From UBA4744 sp035282865 (GTDB taxonomy: Bacteria > Actinomycetota > Acidimicrobiia > Spongiisociales > UBA4744): a stretch of 10,695 nucleotides of DNA. The position numbers were made by a program, and so were the translations under genes. The stretch is taken from assembly GCA_035282865.1 (NCBI GenBank), contig DATEVB010000142.1, positions 1-10,695 of the forward strand. Direction: 5' to 3'. Shown one piece after another: positions 6,978 through 10,695 of the stretch (position 1 is its first letter; each line of letters starts with the position of its first letter). The notes beneath the pieces are model-generated. The model was not told where the DNA came from. It did no database searches and saw only the letters and a list, made by a program, of their open reading frames with translations.

Positions 6978-7982
6978 ATGGATTTCGGAGTCGTTCTCCA
7001 GACCGACCCACCGGCGTCCCGCGTGGTTGAGTTGACCAAGCTCGCCGAAGGGTACGGGTTCTCTTACGCCTGGACGTTCGATTCCCATGTGCTCTGGCAG
7101 GAACCGTTCATCATCTTCGAGAAGATGCTGGCCGCTACCGACCGGATGATCGTCGGGCCGATGGTCACCAACCCGGGGACCCGTGACTGGACGGTGCTGG
7201 CTTCGCTGTTCGCCACCCTCAACGACAGTTACGGAGCCAGGACCATCTGCGGAATGGGACGGGGCGACTCGGCGCTGCGGTTCATCGGACGCAAACCGGC
7301 CACGCTGGCGACGATGTCCGAGTCGATGAAGGTGATCAAAGGCCTGGTCGGGGGCGATTCGGTCATGTACAGGGACGTTCGGTTGCGTCTTCGCTGGGTG
7401 GACGAGCACGGCTGGGATCTGCCGATGTGGGTGGCCGGCTACGGGCCCCGGGCACTCGATCTGGTCGGCCGTCAGGCCGACGGATTCATACTCCAGCTGG
7501 CCGACCCGACCATCCTGGAATGGACGATGGATGCGGTGAAGTCGGCCGCCCGGCACGCCGGTCGCGATCCGGACGAGATCTCCTTTTGTGTAGCGGCGCC
7601 CGCCTACGTAGGTGATGACCTGGTCCATCAGCGCGAAGAGTTGCGCTGGTTCGGGGGGATGGTCGGCAACCACGTCGAGGATCTGGTGGCCCGCTACGGC
7701 GGTGACGGGACCATGGTGCCCAAGGCGTTGACAGACTTCATCGAAGGACGTCAGGATTACGACTACCTCCACCATGGGAAACGGAAGAACCCTTCTGCCG
7801 ATTTCGTTCCGGATTCCATCGTCGAGCGGTTCTGTGTACTGGGCACCGCCGCCGACCACATCGCCAAGCTGACCGAGCTGCGCGATCTGGGTGTCGACCA
7901 GTTCGCCATCTACCTCATGCACGACGCCCAGGAGGCGACCCTGGAGGCCTACGGTCGGGACATCATTCCGGCGCTCGGGTAG
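6978..7982 (+). CDS. Luciferase-like (LLM class) F420-dependent-type oxidoreductase
   Basis: A 334-residue TIM-barrel protein of the bacterial luciferase-like family, closest in pattern to the F420 branch around methylenetetrahydromethanopterin reductase. Visible marks are GPMVTNPGTRDW (60-71), around the strand-3 cofactor region, GMGRGDSALRFIGR (92-105) and WVAGYGPRALDLVGRQADG (151-169). I recall a subfamily of this type (TIGR03842, CPS_4043-like) but cannot confirm membership. The frame is open 98 codons further upstream inside mmsA; the ATG at 6978 is preferred because GGGAGG lies at 6965-6970 and the barrel begins there with MDFGVVLQT. It is 20 nt after mmsA, so it is probably co-transcribed as the last operon gene. 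Its substrate is unknown. Because the operon has no dihydropyrimidine dehydrogenase, it may act at or before ring reduction. Cofactor F420 rather than FMN is inferred, not shown. Confidence 0.85.
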   Translation: MDFGVVLQTDPPASRVVELTKLAEGYGFSYAWTFDSHVLWQEPFIIFEKMLAATDRMIVGPMVTNPGTRDWTVLASLFATLNDSYGARTICGMGRGDSALRFIGRKPATLATMSESMKVIKGLVGGDSVMYRDVRLRLRWVDEHGWDLPMWVAGYGPRALDLVGRQADGFILQLADPTILEWTMDAVKSAARHAGRDPDEISFCVAAPAYVGDDLVHQREELRWFGGMVGNHVEDLVARYGGDGTMVPKALTDFIEGRQDYDYLHHGKRKNPSADFVPDSIVERFCVLGTAADHIAKLTELRDLGVDQFAIYLMHDAQEATLEAYGRDIIPALG

Positions 7983-8014
7983 GCGACCTCTTCCTGTGGG
8001 TGGTCGGGGTCGCC
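7982..8014 (+). terminator. Hairpin at the end of the pyrimidine operon, candidate terminator
   Basis: GGCGACCTC (7982-7990) can pair with GGGGTCGCC (8006-8014). This gives a nine-pair stem with one G-U pair and a 15-nt loop, starting at the last base of the oxidoreductase stop codon. There is no run of T after it, so it would be a U-less hairpin of the kind proposed in actinobacteria. It is placed where an operon end is expected. Function is inferred from position and symmetry. Confidence 0.4.
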
Positions 8015-8089
8015 GGGCCATTAACGGTGACCGGCCGCTGGAGAGTTCCGAACTGACGGCGGGCACCGGACGGAGCCCTCTTGAACGCG

Positions 8090-8095
8090 TACAAT
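8090..8095 (+). promoter_or_regulatory. Candidate -10 box (TACAAT) for the methyltransferase gene
   Basis: TACAAT in the 183-nt gap between the oxidoreductase and methyltransferase genes is a near-consensus -10 hexamer in otherwise GC-rich DNA. No convincing -35 element is found 16-19 nt upstream. If active it would give a leader of roughly 60 nt before the ATG at 8166. The rest of the gap holds no gene; the short frame beginning at 8104 codes for only five residues. Confidence 0.3.
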
Positions 8096-8165
8096 CTGGC
8101 CGAATGATCGGAATCCAGTAGGCGCCTGACGCCCTTAGTCACTTCCCCTCGGATAGCCTGGGCTG

Positions 8166-8891
8166 ATGGAATTCGACAGTGTGACCTGGAAGGGTCGGTT
8201 CGGGCCGTTCGACCTCAAGGTCGGTCCGGCAACGTTTCGCCCTACCACCATATCGGTTTTACTGGCAGCCTCGCTCGACATCGAAGAGGGCAGTGTGGTC
8301 GTCGACGTTGGGTGCGGCTCCGGGGTCCTCGCCATTGTTGCCGCCAGGCTGGGCGCCGCAAAGGTTTACGGGATCGACACGGCGGAAGGCACGGTCGAGG
8401 TGGCCTCGGCCAACGCCGAGGCCCAGGGAGTGGGAGGAATCACGGAGTTCTTCCAGGGCGACATGTTTGAACCGTTGCCGGGCGGCCTCCGAGCCGATGT
8501 CGTTATCGGCGACGTTTCCGGAATACCAGACGAGCTCGCCGTAGCGTCAGGTTGGTTTCCATCGGGATTGGCTGGAGGTGCGACGGGAGCCGAGCTGCCG
8601 ATGCGGATGCTCGAGGAGGCCAAGTCCCTCCTTCGGCGTGGTGGGAAGCTGTTTCTCCCAACCGGTACTCTCCAGGATGAGCAGTCCGTCATCGACAAGG
8701 CCGGGTCGGTGTTCGATTCCATTCGTCTGTTATCCGAGCGGCAGATCCCGCTGCCGTCGGCTCTGGTTGAGCACCCTGCGCTGCTTCGCCTCAGGCGCGC
8801 CAAAGTGATAGACCTCGCGGAGCGAGGCAGCCGCCTGCTCGGGACGGCCCGGATCTGGGAGGTCGGCGCTCAGCCGGAAGAGCAGACATGA
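8166..8891 (+). CDS. Class I SAM-dependent methyltransferase (PrmA/HemK-like fold), substrate unknown
   Basis: A 241-residue Rossmann-fold methyltransferase. Motif I is VVDVGCGSGVL (45-55), which binds S-adenosylmethionine. The acidic residue after strand 2 is Asp71 (GIDTAEG), and motif III is QGDMFEP (97-103). The motif IV region reads VVIGDVSGIPDE (112-123), so it lacks the NPPY or DPPY of amino-methylating HemK/PrmC-type enzymes. The N-terminal KVGPATFRPTT stretch is reminiscent of PrmA-like proteins, where a similar segment precedes the SAM fold. It is neither a full PrmA (no long N-terminal domain) nor a HemK. Small molecule, RNA and protein are all possible substrates. No clear ribosome binding site precedes the ATG at 8166, so translation may be leaderless or weak. 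It is separated from both neighbours by about 180-230 nt and looks monocistronic. Confidence 0.78.
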   Translation: MEFDSVTWKGRFGPFDLKVGPATFRPTTISVLLAASLDIEEGSVVVDVGCGSGVLAIVAARLGAAKVYGIDTAEGTVEVASANAEAQGVGGITEFFQGDMFEPLPGGLRADVVIGDVSGIPDELAVASGWFPSGLAGGATGAELPMRMLEEAKSLLRRGGKLFLPTGTLQDEQSVIDKAGSVFDSIRLLSERQIPLPSALVEHPALLRLRRAKVIDLAERGSRLLGTARIWEVGAQPEEQT

Positions 8892-8903
8892 GCGGCCGAT
8901 GGG

Positions 8904-8916
8904 GAGGCGCCGATTG
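8904..8916. repeat. Second copy of the 13-nt intergenic word
   Basis: GAGGCGCCGATTG matches 1805-1817 exactly. It lies in the 227-nt gap (8892-9118) before the aldehyde dehydrogenase and is followed by CCGGGTTC at 8928-8935, as in the first copy. AGGCGCC followed by TGACGCCC (8905-8911, 8915-8922) also recurs before the methyltransferase gene at 8120-8134, there without the three bases between. No gene and no strong promoter are seen in the rest of this gap. Confidence 0.35.
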
Positions 8917-9118
8917 ACGCCCGTTGACCGGGTTCTTGGATGGCCCCTCCGCTACCTGTCTGGCGGTCGCGGCTGACTGCCGTCGGTCGGGCCGGCCTCG
9001 AAAGGGTTGGAGTGGAAAGCCCGGGACGCCCCTGCCGAAGTCCTGCCGCTCTGCCCATCGGCCGGGTCTATCGTGCGGTACGAGCAGACGGCGCGACCGA
9101 GATGCGGAGGTGGAAGCC

Positions 9119-10561
9119 ATGAGCTGGAAACTGTGGATCGACGGAAAATGGGCCGATTCCCGGGGCGGGGGAGTCCTCGAGGTCGAGAACCCGGCCACCG
9201 GCGAGGTGTTCGACGAGGTCGTGGACGCTTCGGCTGACGATGTCGATGCCGCCGTGCAGGCAGCCGGCCGGGCTTTTTTTGATGGCCGCTGGTCGGGTCT
9301 GGTGCCGGGGGAGCGAGCCCTGGCCCTTCACCGCCTCGGTGACCTGCTCGAAGGCCAAGCGGAGCAGTTTGCCCGGGTGGAGTCGGAAGATACGGGCAAG
9401 CCGTACGCCCAGAATTCGTTGGGTGCCGACTTGCCGTTCGGAGTCGACAACCTCCGGTTCTTCGGGGCCGCCGCCCGTTCGGTGGTTGGCACCGCGGCCG
9501 GAGACTGGGCGTCCGGGTACACGTCGATGTTGCGCAAAGAACCGGTCGGGCCGGTCGGCCAGATCGCCCCGTGGAATTACCCGTTGCTCATGGCCATCTG
9601 GAAGGTGGGGCCGGCCCTGGCGGCGGGCTGCACGACGGTACTCAAGCCTGCCCCGGGAACACCCCGCACCGCGCTCATGCTGGCCGAGCTGGCCAAAGAA
9701 GCGGGGATCCCCGACGGAGTGTTCAACGTGGTGACCGGCGGGAACGAAACCGGCCAGGCGCTGGTCGAGCATCCCGGGCTGCGGATGGTTTCGCTCACCG
9801 GGTCGACCAACACCGGCAAGAAGGTGATGAGGACCGCCTCCGAGACGCTGAAACGAGTCCACCTGGAGCTGGGCGGGAAAGCCCCGTTCATCGTGTTCGA
9901 GGACGCCGACATGGAAGCCCTCGCCGGGGCGGCCATGATCGGCGCGTGCTTCAACACCGGCCAGGACTGCACGGCGGCGACCCGCGTCTACGCCGAGCGG
10001 GGACGTTACGACGAGACCATCGAGGCGGTGGTCGAGGCCTTCCGGGGAGCAGTGGTCGGCGATCCCTGGGACGACGACACGCTGGTGGGACCGCTGATCT
10101 CGGCGGCCCAGCGCGACCGGGTGGCAGGGTTCGTCGAGCGGGCCAAAAGCGACGGCGCCCGGGTGGTGACCGGTGGTGAGGTTCCCGCCGGCCTCGACCA
10201 GGGGTACTACTACGCGCCGACCGTGATCGTCGACGCCGACCAGCGTTCGGAGATCGTGCAGAGCGAGGTGTTCGGCCCGGTGGTGGTGGTGCTGCCCTTC
10301 GAAGGTGAGGAGCAGGCGATCCAGATGGGCAACGATGTGCTGTACGGGCTGGCCGCCTCGTTGTGGACCAAGGACATCGGTCGGGCGATGCGGGTGGCGG
10401 CCGGACTGGAGTTCGGCACGGTGTGGGTCAACGACCACATTCCGCTGGCGTCCGAGGCTCCCCACGGCGGGTTCAAGCAATCCGGGTTCGGCAAAGACAT
10501 GTCCGAGGAAGCGGTCAACGACTACCGGATCACCAAACACGTGATGATCAAACACTCTTAG
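9119..10561 (+). CDS. NAD(P)-dependent aldehyde dehydrogenase, gamma-aminobutyraldehyde / betaine aldehyde type
   Basis: A 480-residue classical hydrolytic aldehyde dehydrogenase that would oxidise an aldehyde to the acid. All catalytic positions are present: Asn153 (APWNYP), Lys176 (VLKPAPGTP), general base Glu250 (LELGGKAP), nucleophile Cys284 (NTGQDCTAATRVY) and Glu383 (SEVFGPVV). The GQDCTAA loop resembles gamma-aminobutyraldehyde dehydrogenase (PatD/YdcW) more than generic ALDHs, so aminoaldehydes such as 4-aminobutanal, 3-aminopropanal or betaine aldehyde are plausible substrates. The frame is open 65 codons upstream, but the ATG at 9119 with GGAGG at 9106-9110 is the start; the upstream part has no ALDH similarity. 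It is monocistronic in this window and converges on a short-chain dehydrogenase gene whose end it overlaps by 14 bases. Confidence 0.92.
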   Translation: MSWKLWIDGKWADSRGGGVLEVENPATGEVFDEVVDASADDVDAAVQAAGRAFFDGRWSGLVPGERALALHRLGDLLEGQAEQFARVESEDTGKPYAQNSLGADLPFGVDNLRFFGAAARSVVGTAAGDWASGYTSMLRKEPVGPVGQIAPWNYPLLMAIWKVGPALAAGCTTVLKPAPGTPRTALMLAELAKEAGIPDGVFNVVTGGNETGQALVEHPGLRMVSLTGSTNTGKKVMRTASETLKRVHLELGGKAPFIVFEDADMEALAGAAMIGACFNTGQDCTAATRVYAERGRYDETIEAVVEAFRGAVVGDPWDDDTLVGPLISAAQRDRVAGFVERAKSDGARVVTGGEVPAGLDQGYYYAPTVIVDADQRSEIVQSEVFGPVVVVLPFEGEEQAIQMGNDVLYGLAASLWTKDIGRAMRVAAGLEFGTVWVNDHIPLASEAPHGGFKQSGFGKDMSEEAVNDYRITKHVMIKHS

Positions 10562-10695
10562 GGGACGGTCGGCGTCGCTCCTCCTGGATCGAGTTGCCCC
10601 CGTCGACCACCACGAGCCCACCGGTGACGTAGGAGGCGGCCGGTGAGCAGAGAAACGCCACGACCGCGGCCACTTCGTCCGCCCGTCCGGGACGT
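10548..10695 (-). CDS. C-terminal end of a short-chain dehydrogenase/reductase (5'-partial)
   Basis: On the minus strand a frame enters at 10694 and runs 48 codons to a TGA whose complement is 10548-10550. The translation reads RPGRADEVAAVVAFLCSP, then ASYVTGG and VVVDGGNS. This is the typical end of a classical SDR: the G-R-x-x-E-V-A-x-x-V-x-F-L helix followed by the S-x-Y-x-T-G-x-x-x-x-V-D-G-G strand. The Rossmann nucleotide-binding motif and the Tyr-Lys active site lie outside the window, so substrate and cofactor preference are unknown. A 13-residue charged tail (from about IQEERRRPSP) follows the DGGNS segment and runs into the 3' end of the aldehyde dehydrogenase gene on the opposite strand, a 14-base convergent overlap. 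Confidence 0.88.
   Translation of the reverse strand, partial: RPGRADEVAAVVAFLCSPAASYVTGGLVVVDGGNSIQEERRRPSPKSV

Noticed and set aside
8791..9198. A 135-codon minus-strand frame across the methyltransferase/aldehyde dehydrogenase gap.
   Set aside because: It overlaps the ends of two real genes, has no ribosome binding site I can trust, and its arginine-, proline- and serine-rich translation is typical of a GC-rich shadow frame.
9068..10621. A 517-codon minus-strand frame antisense to the aldehyde dehydrogenase.
   Set aside because: Same cause: it mirrors a gene whose catalytic residues are all intact, and the translation shows no recognisable family.
1..10695. CRISPR arrays, insertion sequences, integrase genes or prophage features.
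   Set aside because: No spaced direct repeats, transposase motifs or terminal inverted repeats were seen; the content is ordinary metabolic genes.

Overview
The window is GC-rich and gene-dense, with short intergenic gaps and GTG/ATG starts preceded by AGGAGG-like ribosome binding sites. The protein types (a CysA2-like thiosulfate sulfurtransferase, a luciferase-like oxidoreductase of the F420-dependent kind) suggest a high-GC actinobacterium, possibly an environmental lineage. That placement is inference and no marker gene fixes it.

Layout, left to right. (1) The end of a small zinc-ribbon protein, cut by the window edge. (2) A divergent pair: a tandem-rhodanese sulfurtransferase on the minus strand and a SufE-type sulfur acceptor on the plus strand. 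They share a 76-nt intergenic region that carries an AT-rich palindrome. (3) A tightly packed plus-strand operon from 1855 to 7982: beta-ureidopropionase-like amidohydrolase, class III aminotransferase, dihydropyrimidinase/hydantoinase, CoA-acylating (methyl)malonate-semialdehyde dehydrogenase, and a luciferase-like F420-type oxidoreductase. A hairpin starts at the last stop codon. (4) A stand-alone class I methyltransferase with no clear partner. (5) An aldehyde dehydrogenase of the aminobutyraldehyde/betaine-aldehyde type with its own 227-nt upstream region. (6) The C-terminal end of a convergent short-chain dehydrogenase, cut by the right edge.

Together the operon encodes the lower reductive pyrimidine pathway: dihydrouracil or dihydrothymine -> N-carbamoyl-beta-alanine or N-carbamoyl-beta-aminoisobutyrate -> beta-amino acid + NH3 + CO2 -> (methyl)malonate semialdehyde -> acetyl-CoA or propionyl-CoA. 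The usual first enzyme, NAD(P)H-dependent dihydropyrimidine dehydrogenase (PreA/PreT type), is not here. The only redox gene left without a step is the luciferase-like oxidoreductase. The most interesting hypothesis in the window is that it supplies or extends the ring-reduction step with a deazaflavin or flavin cofactor. No transporter or regulator gene is visible in the window.

Two intergenic regions, upstream of the pyrimidine operon and upstream of the aldehyde dehydrogenase, share an exact 13-nt word followed by an 8-nt word in the same order. This could reflect shared control but may be chance.
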